DNA of 64,000 nt from Clostridia bacterium (GCA_017409845.1 JAFQRY010000011.1:186001-250000), one strand, 5' to 3'; positions 52,201 through 60,644 are shown, numbered from the stretch's first letter. A program made the numbers and translations. The notes: generated by a model from the letters alone, not told the origin.

Positions 52201-54818
52201 CCGAGGGAACGGAAGAAATCGGAAACTATGCTTTCCAAAATTCTGCTGTTGAAACCGTCAGCATACCCTCAACGGTGACAAAAATCGGTGAAAATGCGTT
52301 CTTGAATTGTAATAACCTGACCGAAATAACCGTTGCACCCGAAAACCCCGTTTATTCATCCGAAAACGGTGTTCTTTTCAATAAGGATAAAACTGTTTTG
52401 TTTGCATATCCCAAGGCTTTGGTGGCCTCATACACCGTTCCCGCTTCTGTTGAGAAAATAGAAAATGATGCTTTTTATTATGCAAAGATAACAGGATTAT
52501 CATTTGCGGAAAACAGCAAGCTGAAGGAAATCGGCACAAATGCATTTTATAACTGTGACGGTCTTACGGGCTTGCTTGTTTTACCCGATGCTCTCGAAAC
52601 CGTAGGCGGCAATGCTTTTGATAATTGCTACGGAATAACAGATATCAGCATTCCTGCAAGTGTATCGTCAATCGGAAGCTGGGCATTCCATAATATGAAC
52701 AGTCTTACATCAATTACGGTTGATGCAGATAATGATTATTATTCCTCAGATGAGAACGGTGTTCTGTTTAACAAGGATAAATCCGTTCTGCTTCTCTATC
52801 CCCGTGCGAGTGCTCTTACCGAATATGAAATTCCCGCTTCAGTAACGGAAATTTCGGAATATGCTTTCTATAATGTTTCAAAGCTTTCGGAAATCAGCTT
52901 TGCGGATAACAGCAGACCTACATTAATCGGCAACGATGCTTTTCGGAATTGCAGCAGTCTTGCGGAAATTATCCTTCCCGAAACGGTTGGATATATCGGC
53001 AATGGTGCATTTGCTAATTGCACAAGCCTTCCCTCAATCCACATTCCCGATGCGGTTACGGCTTTGAACTCATCCACATTCTCTAATTGCACAAGCCTTG
53101 AATCCATCACCTTTGGTGATGACAGCCGACTTTCTGTGATTGATTCAAACGCAATCAGTTCTTGCAATGCTCTTGAAGAAATCACAATTCCAGCAAGAGT
53201 AAAAAGCTTTTCTTATGGCAAATACAATCCTTTTGATGACTGCCGGGGTCTCAAAGCGGTTAAGGTTGATGAAGATAACCGATATTTTACTGCTGAAGAC
53301 GGCGTTCTTTACAGCTATGATAAGCAAACCGTTTATTGTTACCCCCGTGCAAAAGAAGCTGCTTCATATACCGCACCCGTTGAGCTTACAACAGTTGCAA
53401 ACTATGCATTTGCTTATAATACTAACCTCACCGAAATCACCCTTTATGACAACATAACCTATATAGGTTATTATGCATTTAACAACTGTGGATATTACAA
53501 CGATGCGAGCAACTGGGAAAACGGCATGCTCTATATCGGCAAGTATCTTGTTGCTACAAATTATGATTATTATGATGATGAAATTCCTGCTGTTCCTGCC
53601 GATTGCACAATAAAAGAAGGCACCCTGCTTACGGCATATGACACATTCGATGGTTGTTTTAACCTGGAAACTTTAACAATACCCGATTCGCTTTTGTATT
53701 TATACAGCGATATAATATATGATTGCTATAACCTCAAGACAATTTACTACGGCGGTTCACCCACTGAATGGCTTGACCTTAAAGTAAGAAGCGGCTACAG
53801 TGATTATTATTGGGAAGAGCTTACAAAGAAGGTTGAGGTTATCTATGGCAGAAGCGACGAAAAAGCAACTGTTTCCGATGAGGATACCGACATAAGCATT
53901 GAATACTATGAAGATATCTATAAGGACAAGGGCGAAATTGACATTAATGTTGAAAAATCTCTTGACGAAACCGCATTTGATATCATCAGCACTCAGCTTG
54001 ATGTCAATCAGAAAAATCTTTATGATATCACAATGACTCTTGACGGCGTTGAAATCCAGCCCACAGGCAAGGTCAAGGTCAGAATTCCCGTTCCCGCAGG
54101 CTACGACCCTGCAAAAACCTTTGTTTATCATGTTGATATCGAAACCGGCAGAGTTGAAAAGATGAATGCTGTGGTTGAGGTTATCGACGGCAAGACCTAT
54201 CTCGTGTTTGAAACAACACATTTCAGCTATTATGCTATAGTTGAAAAGGTGATGGAAGATCTTCCTGTTCCTCCTCCCACCAAGCCTTCCGAACCTGTAA
54301 CCAAGCCTACCGAACCTACAACCAAGCCCACCGAGCCCTCAACTAAACCCACCGAACCTACAACCAGACCCACCGAACCTACAACCAGACCCACCGAGCC
54401 CACAACAAAGCCTGAAGAGCCTACAACCAAGCCTCCCGTCACAGAACCCGAAAAGCCGATTGAAATCAAGGCTCCTTCCGTGACCGTGATTAGATACGGC
54501 GACAGCATCAATCTTCATGCAAAGCTCGGCAGAGATGTCGGTCTTCCCGAGGGCTATTACATTAAATGGACCGTCAACAACGATAATTTCCGTGTTGTTT
54601 CAACCTCACTTGACAATATGTCATGCAATATCACACCTGAAAACAACGGCGACTCCGAGATTACAGTTACGGTCTATGATTACAACGGCGGTGTTATCTG
54701 CAGTGATTCTCAGACGATGACCGCAAAAGCAGGCTTCTTCCAGAAGATATTCGGCTTCCTGAGAAGAATTTTCGGTCTTAACAAAGAAATCCCCGCACTC
54801 ATCAGAAAGTATTTCTGA
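49278..54818 (+). CDS. secreted BspA-type leucine-rich repeat protein
   Basis: 1846 residues. A signal peptide (VTSVVLAVLILTGTFSIGGL, cleavage near AQA about residue 40) is followed by some 1400 residues of LRR_5 units with the pattern I-(P)-x-S-V-x-x-I-G-x-x-A-F-x-x-C. Spacer blocks (YSSENGVLFNKDKT) recur several times. A beta-rich domain (about 1530-1650) and a Pro/Thr linker (KPTEPTTKPTEP repeats, about 1665-1724) precede a small C-terminal domain and the basic amphipathic tail FFQKIFGFLRRIFGLNKE. There is no LPxTG anchor. Such proteins bind host or bacterial surfaces. GGAGAG precedes the ATG. Confidence 0.88.
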   Translation: MSDMFKRVTSVVLAVLILTGTFSIGGLIGAKDIFVPDAQAAEAIDGYFTYEIDGSGNATITKCDPSVSGPFSIPPTLGGCDVTAIGDNAFYNCDKITHVYIHELITRIGQGAFRDCNNLEKVEFSPKSEIIDIENYTFHYCRKLTDINLPDGLLSIGDYAFGNCQALKEIEIPDTTETIGNDAFCWCTSLEKIEIPSTVTTIGYRAFSSCQKLADVTLNEGLVSIGNYAFSGCYSLEKIEIPSTVTTIGERAFESSGLKKIEIPASVNSIGLHAFLASVSEFDVDEENRMYSSDENGVLFNKNKTELIQYPSVNERTSYTVPDGVVSVAEGAFINAKKLETVVLPAGLKRIGDQAFSNCSALSGITIPSGVTSLGGGAFSDCDGLTEITIPASVGIIGASAFIDCESLSKVEISDGVTAIGSYAFEDCDALKEIIIPASVETIGYDAFSWCESLTKVTLNEGLVLIDDRAFDYCPKLAEITIPASVTYIGYDAFYGCGALKTVNIGGNKNITIDTRAFRSCNALEAINVDEANAGYSSENGVLFNKDKTALIKYPAGKTETSYEIPDGVETIGYEAFEYAKNLESITMTDSVKRIEEYAFEGCEKLEKITISDNIEYISEDAFYGTLLYNEEEFNQDGALYVDNIFFGIRRDLETPVTEYEIKDGTVYIMPGAFSSMYDLTKVTIPASVKVIGTNAFAQCQKLASVTFEDGSMLKEIGDRAFATCLSLYEINVPDGTKKIGQEAFYGCTNLKVISLPDSTESVACDAFEDAIYLLNTDNWENGVLYIGNVLYTADPEKLPESYEIKADTVCIADMAFYDCRSLKSVVIPDTVKYIGNGAFYNCGNLANANIPTGVVSIGASAFDNCNLKSVTIPASVTAIGEGAFQNCDNLTEVIFEEGNQLEKVEAETFSWCSNLKSISLPSTVTEIGYEAFYYMNHYYSWNDNGIVEFAFPESLKVIGENAFYNAGIKNADIPEGTEEIGNYAFQNSAVETVSIPSTVTKIGENAFLNCNNLTEITVAPENPVYSSENGVLFNKDKTVLFAYPKALVASYTVPASVEKIENDAFYYAKITGLSFAENSKLKEIGTNAFYNCDGLTGLLVLPDALETVGGNAFDNCYGITDISIPASVSSIGSWAFHNMNSLTSITVDADNDYYSSDENGVLFNKDKSVLLLYPRASALTEYEIPASVTEISEYAFYNVSKLSEISFADNSRPTLIGNDAFRNCSSLAEIILPETVGYIGNGAFANCTSLPSIHIPDAVTALNSSTFSNCTSLESITFGDDSRLSVIDSNAISSCNALEEITIPARVKSFSYGKYNPFDDCRGLKAVKVDEDNRYFTAEDGVLYSYDKQTVYCYPRAKEAASYTAPVELTTVANYAFAYNTNLTEITLYDNITYIGYYAFNNCGYYNDASNWENGMLYIGKYLVATNYDYYDDEIPAVPADCTIKEGTLLTAYDTFDGCFNLETLTIPDSLLYLYSDIIYDCYNLKTIYYGGSPTEWLDLKVRSGYSDYYWEELTKKVEVIYGRSDEKATVSDEDTDISIEYYEDIYKDKGEIDINVEKSLDETAFDIISTQLDVNQKNLYDITMTLDGVEIQPTGKVKVRIPVPAGYDPAKTFVYHVDIETGRVEKMNAVVEVIDGKTYLVFETTHFSYYAIVEKVMEDLPVPPPTKPSEPVTKPTEPTTKPTEPSTKPTEPTTRPTEPTTRPTEPTTKPEEPTTKPPVTEPEKPIEIKAPSVTVIRYGDSINLHAKLGRDVGLPEGYYIKWTVNNDNFRVVSTSLDNMSCNITPENNGDSEITVTVYDYNGGVICSDSQTMTAKAGFFQKIFGFLRRIFGLNKEIPALIRKYF
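54270..54443 (+). repeat. KPTEPTT-coding tandem repeat
   Basis: Within the leucine-rich repeat gene, near-identical 18-24 base units (ACCAAGCCTACCGAACCTAC type) encode the Pro/Thr/Lys/Glu linker. It is a cell-wall-spanning style linker and likely varies in length between strains. Confidence 0.75.
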
Positions 54819-54826
54819 AAACACAA

Positions 54827-54854
54827 TCACCCCGAAGCTGCGGCTTCGGGGTGA
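54827..54854 (+). terminator. hairpin after the leucine-rich repeat gene
   Basis: TCACCCCGAAGC-TGCG-GCTTCGGGGTGA is a perfect 12-bp stem 9 bases after the stop. The U-run is weak, so termination is probable but not certain. Confidence 0.65.
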
Positions 54855-54889
54855 ACTGCTTATTCATAAACAATCGCAAAATTCCATAG

Positions 54890-54936
54890 CCTCCTTTTCA
54901 AAGGAGGTGTCAGACCGCCATGGTCTGACGGAGGGT
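54890..54936. repeat. CCTCC-class palindromic repeat
   Basis: CCTCCTTTTCAAAGGAGG and GTCAGACC-GCCAT-GGTCTGAC are two adjoining palindromes, followed by GGAGGG. Related CCTCC palindromes lie at about 27563 and 40859. It stops four bases before the recombinase stop codon. Confidence 0.6.
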
Positions 54937-54940
54937 TGCG

Positions 54941-55390
54941 TTACTCTTCCATCTGTTTTCCGAGAAATGATGCGGCAATCTGTGCAAGCTTTGTTTCGGT
55001 CTGAGTGGGGCATGAACCGTTGTCATTCATAAGCATGACTATTGCTCCCGAAACGTCGCCGCCTCCGATAATGGGAAATGCAACCGCCGCCTCTCTGTTA
55101 TAACCCTCAACGGGTCTCATTCTCTCGCTGTCAACGCAGCAGACATAGTTTTCTCGTTTTTCCATAAGACTCTCAAGACTGCTGCTTATCCGACGGTCGA
55201 GCACCTCTTTTTTTGCTACGCCCGCACATGCAATAACGCTGTCGCGGTCGGTTATGATAACCGCAAGCCCGGTGCCTCTTGCAAGCACCTCGGCATACTG
55301 TGCCGTGATTGACGACAGCTCGCCGATAGGCGAATACTTTTTGAATATAACCTCACCGTCTGTATCCGTATAAATCTCCAACGGGTCGCC
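54941..55390 (-). other. SpoVT-derived 3' part of the recombinase gene
   Basis: Codons 573-721 of the recombinase frame. From memory, SpoVT starts with about 30 residues of the AbrB swapped hairpin ending REGDPLE and is about 178-180 long. The part seen here begins exactly at GDPLE and is 149 residues long, so 30 + 149 gives the whole protein. The DNA-binding start of SpoVT is absent on this side. Best reading: the element integrated into spoVT and the recombinase now reads through into its remainder. Confidence 0.7.
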
Positions 55391-57106
55391 GTTATTGATA
55401 ACATTGACACTGTAAACCTTGTCCGAGTGATTTCTGCTCACTTGGACTATTTCAGTTGATGCGATATCTACAGTGCCTGAATTAAAATTTGCGGCTTCCT
55501 CCAAGGGTTCGGGAAGCGTTCCGCATCTGAGAATCATATCAATATCGCGCTGAAGCTTTATTTCAATATGATCCTCAAAAACATAAATCGCTTCGATTAT
55601 CAGCTCGAGATCATTACGCTCGAGCTTTTCTTTTGTGAGGATATCAGAGAAAATATCGATGGCAGTTTTTGCAACACGGTTAACTCTTATAATTGTGTTG
55701 CGCTTATCCGAGAGCAAGTCAATCTGATGCTTCAGACCGTCAATTTTTCTTTGTAAATCCGATTCAAGCTCGTCGTACATATCTTCAATATCCGCTTCAC
55801 GGTCAGGATTTTTCATAATTTCACGGATACGCATACGTTTTGTTACCTTAAGTTCTTCATTCAGTTCAACAAGAACCTGAGCAATGTTTTCTGCAGTCTG
55901 CTCGGTTTCTTCGATATTCTCGTTTTCGTGTTCAAGGTCAGCATTGAGCCGATCAATCATAGCTGCAGAATTCTGCATGACTTTTTCAACGTAAAGCTTT
56001 ACGACTTCATCAAGCTTGTCCACACGGATATGATGACTTGTGCAACCTTTGAGTCCTCTTCTGTGATAGGTTCCACAGGTATAGGCAGATTTTCTTGACT
56101 GTCCGCCCGTAGCAAACATCGGACTTCCGCAGTCACCGCATTTGAGTAAACCTGAATAAATATTATCGTTGATTTTTACGCCGCGGTAGTTGTTGCGCGA
56201 ACGGCTTTCCATAGCAGCACGGGCGAGAGCGAAAGTATGGTAATCAATAATTGCCTGATGATGATCTTCATGGATAATATGGTTTCCGTCATCAAGTTTT
56301 TTGCTTTTACCGTTGATTTTTACCCGTGTATATTTGCTTTGTCTCAGAGTGCCGATATAAAAATCGTTCTGAAGGATACCGTGAATTGTTTCGATTGCCC
56401 AGACAGCCTTGACCTGCCGCTTATACTCTTTGCCCTCAGCTTCCTTCCGCATCTGCTCTGACATTCTCGGAGTAGGAACACCGCTGTCAGTCAGATAATT
56501 TGCGATGCTGTTATAACCCATACCTTCATTAATATAAAGGTCAAAGATTTTTCTGACGATCTCTGCTTCTGTAGGAACAATCTCAAATTTCTTGTGAGCA
56601 TTGATGATATAGCCGTAAGGCGCAGCACAAATCCATTCACCGTCATTCTGGCGCCGTTCAATAACGTTCCTGACTTTTCTTGAAGTTTCCGTAACGGGCA
56701 TTTCGTTCATAATAAAATGAATTGAAATTTTAAACCAGTCGTTGTTATTGGGGAAATCAACGTTATCACCAATAGATATGATACGCACACCTTCGTCACG
56801 GAAATTTTCCAATTCCATAAGACCCTGACTGGTACGGCGCGAGAATCTTGAAAAGTCTTTTACGATAAGAATATCGTATTTATGGGATAAAAGACCCTTT
56901 CGCATTTCCTGATAGCTTTCACGCTGATCAAAGGTGTAACCTGAGCGGTCACGTTCTTCAAAAAAGGTGAGATCGCTGCCGGGAAAATTGATTTTTACAT
57001 AATCGGCAATAATTGCCTTCTGGTTTTCAATTGAAACATTGTCTCGGTCAAGTTCATCATCGACCGAAATGCGGACATAGCCCGCAATATTGAACTTTTC
57101 TGTCAT
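54941..57106 (-). CDS. large serine recombinase with SpoVT-like C-terminal extension
   Basis: 721 residues. The resolvase domain starts at once: Y10-VRIS14 with S14 as catalytic nucleophile, then EERDRSGYTFDQR and VKDFSRFSRR. The recombinase domain follows (about 165-290), then a zinc ribbon (LKCGDCGSPMF, YTCGTYHRRGLKGCTSHH) and a coiled coil (about 395-500). Up to about 560 this is a normal Clostridial integrase. Residues 573-721 are different: GDPLEIYTDTDGEV, FKKYSPIGEL and a GAF-like domain match SpoVT from its residue about 31 to the end. GAGAGGTG precedes ATG 57106. Confidence 0.9.
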   Translation of the reverse strand: MTEKFNIAGYVRISVDDELDRDNVSIENQKAIIADYVKINFPGSDLTFFEERDRSGYTFDQRESYQEMRKGLLSHKYDILIVKDFSRFSRRTSQGLMELENFRDEGVRIISIGDNVDFPNNNDWFKISIHFIMNEMPVTETSRKVRNVIERRQNDGEWICAAPYGYIINAHKKFEIVPTEAEIVRKIFDLYINEGMGYNSIANYLTDSGVPTPRMSEQMRKEAEGKEYKRQVKAVWAIETIHGILQNDFYIGTLRQSKYTRVKINGKSKKLDDGNHIIHEDHHQAIIDYHTFALARAAMESRSRNNYRGVKINDNIYSGLLKCGDCGSPMFATGGQSRKSAYTCGTYHRRGLKGCTSHHIRVDKLDEVVKLYVEKVMQNSAAMIDRLNADLEHENENIEETEQTAENIAQVLVELNEELKVTKRMRIREIMKNPDREADIEDMYDELESDLQRKIDGLKHQIDLLSDKRNTIIRVNRVAKTAIDIFSDILTKEKLERNDLELIIEAIYVFEDHIEIKLQRDIDMILRCGTLPEPLEEAANFNSGTVDIASTEIVQVSRNHSDKVYSVNVINNGDPLEIYTDTDGEVIFKKYSPIGELSSITAQYAEVLARGTGLAVIITDRDSVIACAGVAKKEVLDRRISSSLESLMEKRENYVCCVDSERMRPVEGYNREAAVAFPIIGGGDVSGAIVMLMNDNGSCPTQTETKLAQIAASFLGKQMEE

Positions 57107-57168
57107 TTTTTACACCTCTCTTCTGTTATCAAAGTTATCTGATTGTGTTTTGTGTTATTACAGACAAC

Positions 57169-57197
57169 ATTGTACAACATATTTCATCAAATTTCAA
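57169..57197 (-). promoter_or_regulatory. recombinase promoter
   Basis: Minus strand TTGAAA (57197-57192), 17 bases, TACAAT (57174-57169). ATGTTGT-ACA-ATGTTGT is a direct repeat across the -10 and may be an operator. Confidence 0.6.
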
Positions 57198-57259
57198 GTG
57201 GAAAATTAAATTGTTCAGAATTACGTTTGTGTGTTGATATCCCATGCTTCAAAAACCTG

Positions 57260-57288
57260 TTGATTTCAAACCGTAAATGGTATATACT
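57260..57288 (+). promoter_or_regulatory. promoter of the MNT/HEPN pair
   Basis: TTGATT (57260-57265), 17 bases, TATACT (57283-57288), 24 bases before ATG 57312. It is divergent from the recombinase promoter. Confidence 0.6.
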
Positions 57289-57311
57289 ATAAATGAAAGA
57301 AGGTGAGCTGA

Positions 57312-58038
<727 letters not shown>

Positions 58039-58054
58039 ACAATATTATAACCAT

Positions 58055-58088
58055 GGGAATGCCTCTTTCGGGAGACATTCCCTTTTTG
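58055..58088. terminator. terminator between HEPN gene and relaxase operon
   Basis: GGGAATG-C-CTC-TTTCGG-GAG-A-CATTCCC ends in TTTTTG. It lies between convergent genes and probably serves the + strand. Confidence 0.8.
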
Positions 58089-58093
58089 TTTTA

Positions 58094-58342
58094 TCATAAA
58101 GCCGCCTGCTTTTCTTTCTTAACTTCAAGCTCGGGAATGCGGCGTTTGTTATATGCAAGCAAATCAAGCGTGCCCTGATATAAATCCTTTTCTCCGGATT
58201 CAAACACGGCAACAAGATATTTCATTTCTTTATATTTCTTATAAATGTCGTTCAGACCCTTTCGAAGAACGGGGTCATTTTTTTCGGCATTTGTAAGCCA
58301 TATATCGACAATTTTCTTGTCGTCTCTGACGTTAATTTCCAA
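58094..58342 (-). CDS. small charged protein of the relaxase operon
   Basis: 82 residues, MEINVRDDKKIVDIWLTNAE at the start, rich in Lys and Glu, mostly helical. It follows the relaxase after 6 bases and ends before a terminator, so it belongs to the mobilisation operon. It resembles accessory proteins found behind MobV relaxases in Clostridial elements, whose function I do not know. Confidence 0.7.
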   Translation of the reverse strand: MEINVRDDKKIVDIWLTNAEKNDPVLRKGLNDIYKKYKEMKYLVAVFESGEKDLYQGTLDLLAYNKRRIPELEVKKEKQAAL

Positions 58343-58348
58343 ATAGAA

Positions 58349-59341
58349 TCACACTCCTTTCTCCTTATTTTTACTTGTGGCGGCTTCTTTATTCGCCGCG
58401 TTATTCCTTGCGATTTTTATAAGTTCGGGCGGTAGACCATCAACTGTTTTCCTCAGTTCTTCAAGTTCGCTGAGCTTCTGATTGATTTCAAGCTTTCTTT
58501 GCACGCTGTCTTTTGATGCAGAGTCAAGCTTCTTTTCGAGTTCACTGACTTCTTCGGTCAGCTCCTTATATGCCTTATCGTATCTTTTCAGCTTTGTTCT
58601 CAAAGCTTCAACTCCGGGAATATATCTTTCAAGAAGAGCTTCAAGCTCCTCGGTTTTTGTCTTTTTATTGATTATGTTTGTATCCGCCATCAGGGTCATA
58701 ATCTGTTCCTTCATGCGGTTAAGATGCACAGCTTCTTTGAAAAGCGAGGGAGGAATATGCGTTCTTCCCGTCACGCTTGCACTTTCGCCGCGCTCCATAT
58801 CGGGATATTTCTTGACCATGTGTTTCCAGAATTCATCCTGCCACCAGGTCAGCTTTTTTCTGTTGCCGACTATGTCTTTTGCACTCAGTCTGCCGTCTTC
58901 CGTTATCGGAACGAACGACAGATGCATATGCGGTGTTTTTTCATCAACGTGAATTACCGCTGATATGATTCTTTCTTTTGGAACGTGTTTCAGAATGAAT
59001 TTCAGTGCATGTTCAAAATATTCTCTGACCTGTGCTTTTTTCTTTCCCTTGAAGAATTCGGGACTTGCTGTTATAAGTGTTTCAACAACTCTCACGCTGT
59101 CTGTTCTTGTTCTGCAGCCTGCGGCTGCAATCTGTCTTTCCGCTTCCGCACGGTATTTTGAATTCGGTTTAACAAGATGAATGTTGTATTTGCTTCTCTC
59201 GGTATCAACGTCGGGATTGCTTGCATAAACCTCTTTCGTGCGTTCATTATGTGCCTCAATTCTGCTGATTTCGGGACCTTTGTATTTTGCAAATCTCATT
59301 ATTGCGTGCTGACTTTTCGTTTCTTTGCCTATAAAAATCAC
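58349..59341 (-). CDS. MobV-family relaxase (Pre/Mob)
   Basis: 330 residues from GTG 59341. MRFAKYKGPEISRIEAHNER is the MobV start block with the conserved HNER, and VIHVDEKTPHMHLSFVP is the metal-binding HxDExxPHxH signature. The C-terminal third is coiled coil. The enzyme nicks oriT and leads the strand into the recipient. The start is uncertain: GTG 59341 overlaps the upstream stop (GTGA) but touches AAGGAG, while ATA 59332 has ideal 8-base spacing, and ATG 59299 lies inside the conserved block. Confidence 0.88.
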   Translation of the reverse strand: MIFIGKETKSQHAIMRFAKYKGPEISRIEAHNERTKEVYASNPDVDTERSKYNIHLVKPNSKYRAEAERQIAAAGCRTRTDSVRVVETLITASPEFFKGKKKAQVREYFEHALKFILKHVPKERIISAVIHVDEKTPHMHLSFVPITEDGRLSAKDIVGNRKKLTWWQDEFWKHMVKKYPDMERGESASVTGRTHIPPSLFKEAVHLNRMKEQIMTLMADTNIINKKTKTEELEALLERYIPGVEALRTKLKRYDKAYKELTEEVSELEKKLDSASKDSVQRKLEINQKLSELEELRKTVDGLPPELIKIARNNAANKEAATSKNKEKGV

Positions 59342-59910
59342 TCCTTGTTTTCTTTGATATATTTTTCAAGATGTTCAATACAGTTGTTGCAGAAAAGGTC
59401 GTCAACAACCTCGTTCTGTTCTTCCATTGTGCCTGTGTCGAGAAGCTCCGCCATGTATTCGGTAACCTCAAGCATACGGCAGGCTTCGGCAAATCTCGGA
59501 TGCAGTTTTTCATCTGCGGTTTTCGGTGCATAGTCAGTCATCCATTTCCGCAGAATGCGGTTGTAATCACAAAGAACACGCGCACATCTGTCACGGCGTT
59601 TCTGTTTTTCCTTATAGAAATTCAGTTTTGAATTAACGGAAATTTTCATTGTTTCAATGCCGTAATCGTCTGCAATTCTCTGCGCCGCATCGGCGGCAGA
59701 CAAGCTGAGATGTTCAGCGACAAGACTGATAACGTCACCCTTTGCACCGCAACCGAAGCAGTAATAATATTTGTTGTTGAGTTTCATGCTCGGTGTACGG
59801 TCATCGTGAAACGGACAGCGGACCATCGAGTTTTTACCGATATCCATTCCGTATCTTTCTGCCGCCATGCGCAGATTTACTTTTGATCTGACAGCTTCAT
59901 AAATTGACAT
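59338..59910 (-). CDS. CHC2 zinc-finger primase-like protein
   Basis: 190 residues. C32-PFH35 and C51-FGC54 (CPFHDDRTPSMKL, YYYCFGCGAKGD) form the zinc finger of DnaG-type primases. The Toprim catalytic core is missing: after residue 90 only a helical region follows. It may prime or help replicate the element, or regulate transfer. It is the first gene of the mobilisation operon, overlapping the relaxase frame by 4 bases. Confidence 0.85.
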   Translation of the reverse strand: MSIYEAVRSKVNLRMAAERYGMDIGKNSMVRCPFHDDRTPSMKLNNKYYYCFGCGAKGDVISLVAEHLSLSAADAAQRIADDYGIETMKISVNSKLNFYKEKQKRRDRCARVLCDYNRILRKWMTDYAPKTADEKLHPRFAEACRMLEVTEYMAELLDTGTMEEQNEVVDDLFCNNCIEHLEKYIKENKE

Positions 59911-59941
59911 AAATAACTCCTTTCGTTTTTAAAAATAGAAA

Positions 59942-59969
59942 CGGACCGTAAGCAAAGCTCACAGTCCGA
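59942..59969 (-). promoter_or_regulatory. leader hairpin of the relaxase operon
   Basis: Minus strand CGGACTGTGAGC-TTT-GCTTACGGTCCG followed by TTTCTATTTTT, about 35 bases before the primase-like ATG. It has the shape of an intrinsic terminator in a leader, so attenuation of transfer genes is possible. The same sequence could instead end an upstream transcript. Confidence 0.5.
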
Positions 59970-60095
59970 TAAAGCAATATTAAGTTTTCTATGGGTTTTA
60001 TTTCATTGCATCACCGCCCTTCAATATCATTATACGGTGAAAAAGTGTATACCTCTGAAATCCGCTGTTTCTGCAATTTTGCCATGCGATTCGGG

Positions 60096-60125
60096 CTGAA
60101 AACTTGCAAATCTGCAAATTTTCAG
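60096..60125. promoter_or_regulatory. 12-bp dyad between divergent operons
   Basis: CTGAAAACTTGC-AAATCT-GCAAATTTTCAG, one mismatch in 12. The 335-base gap (59911-60245) separates the relaxase operon from the HIRAN operon and holds no gene. The dyad may be an operator for the element's XRE protein or part of oriT. Confidence 0.45.
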
Positions 60126-60245
60126 TGTTTTTCACTGCTTCAGAGTCCGTTTTTTGGGACATTAAAAATTATATTATATAGGTGTAAGATACGTTAATTG
60201 CCAAAGTGAAATTCGGATTTTCAAAGAAAAGAAAGGAAAAAAGTT

Positions 60246-60632
60246 ATGGAAAATGTTTTTATCACGATAACAGGAGTCAAGAATTATTTCGGCATGAAAC
60301 CGTTCAAGATCGGTAAGATTTTCAGAATTGTCAAAGAAGACGATAACGATTATGACGAAGAAGCAATACGCGCCGAGCTTCCTGCTATCGATACAATCGG
60401 GTATGTTGCCAACAGCACAAGCACCGTTTATGCAGGTACGGTCAGTGCAGGCAGACTCTACGACAAAATTGATGATTATGCCTATGCTCAGACAATGTTT
60501 ATCACTCATTCAAGCGTTATCGCACTTGTGCTTTCACCCGATGAGGTTGAAGGCGACAAAGATGCTCCGCCCGTCAAAGAAAAGGAATCGGGTAACCGCA
60601 AACCGAAAACCAAAGCAAAAATCGGATTTTAA
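60246..60632 (+). CDS. HIRAN-domain protein
   Basis: 128 residues. The HIRAN-like fold spans about 5-95: ITGVKNYFGMKPFKIGKIFR, then NDYDEEAIRAELP and TIGYVANS. HIRAN domains bind 3' DNA ends or stalled replication intermediates. The tail is basic and disordered (NRKPKTKAKIGF). Small stand-alone HIRAN proteins are frequent on Firmicute mobile elements. AAAGGAAAAAAG precedes the ATG. It begins a + operon of five genes. Confidence 0.72.
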   Translation: MENVFITITGVKNYFGMKPFKIGKIFRIVKEDDNDYDEEAIRAELPAIDTIGYVANSTSTVYAGTVSAGRLYDKIDDYAYAQTMFITHSSVIALVLSPDEVEGDKDAPPVKEKESGNRKPKTKAKIGF

Positions 60633-60644
60633 GAGGGAATAAAT

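Noticed and set aside
54270-54443. CRISPR-like repeat array
   Set aside because: Units are short, directly adjoining, in frame and code for the Pro/Thr linker; there are no spacers and no cas genes.
54230-54511. Gly/Val/Ser repeat protein on - opposite the KPTEPTT linker
   Set aside because: It is only the reverse reading of the tandem-repeat linker DNA.
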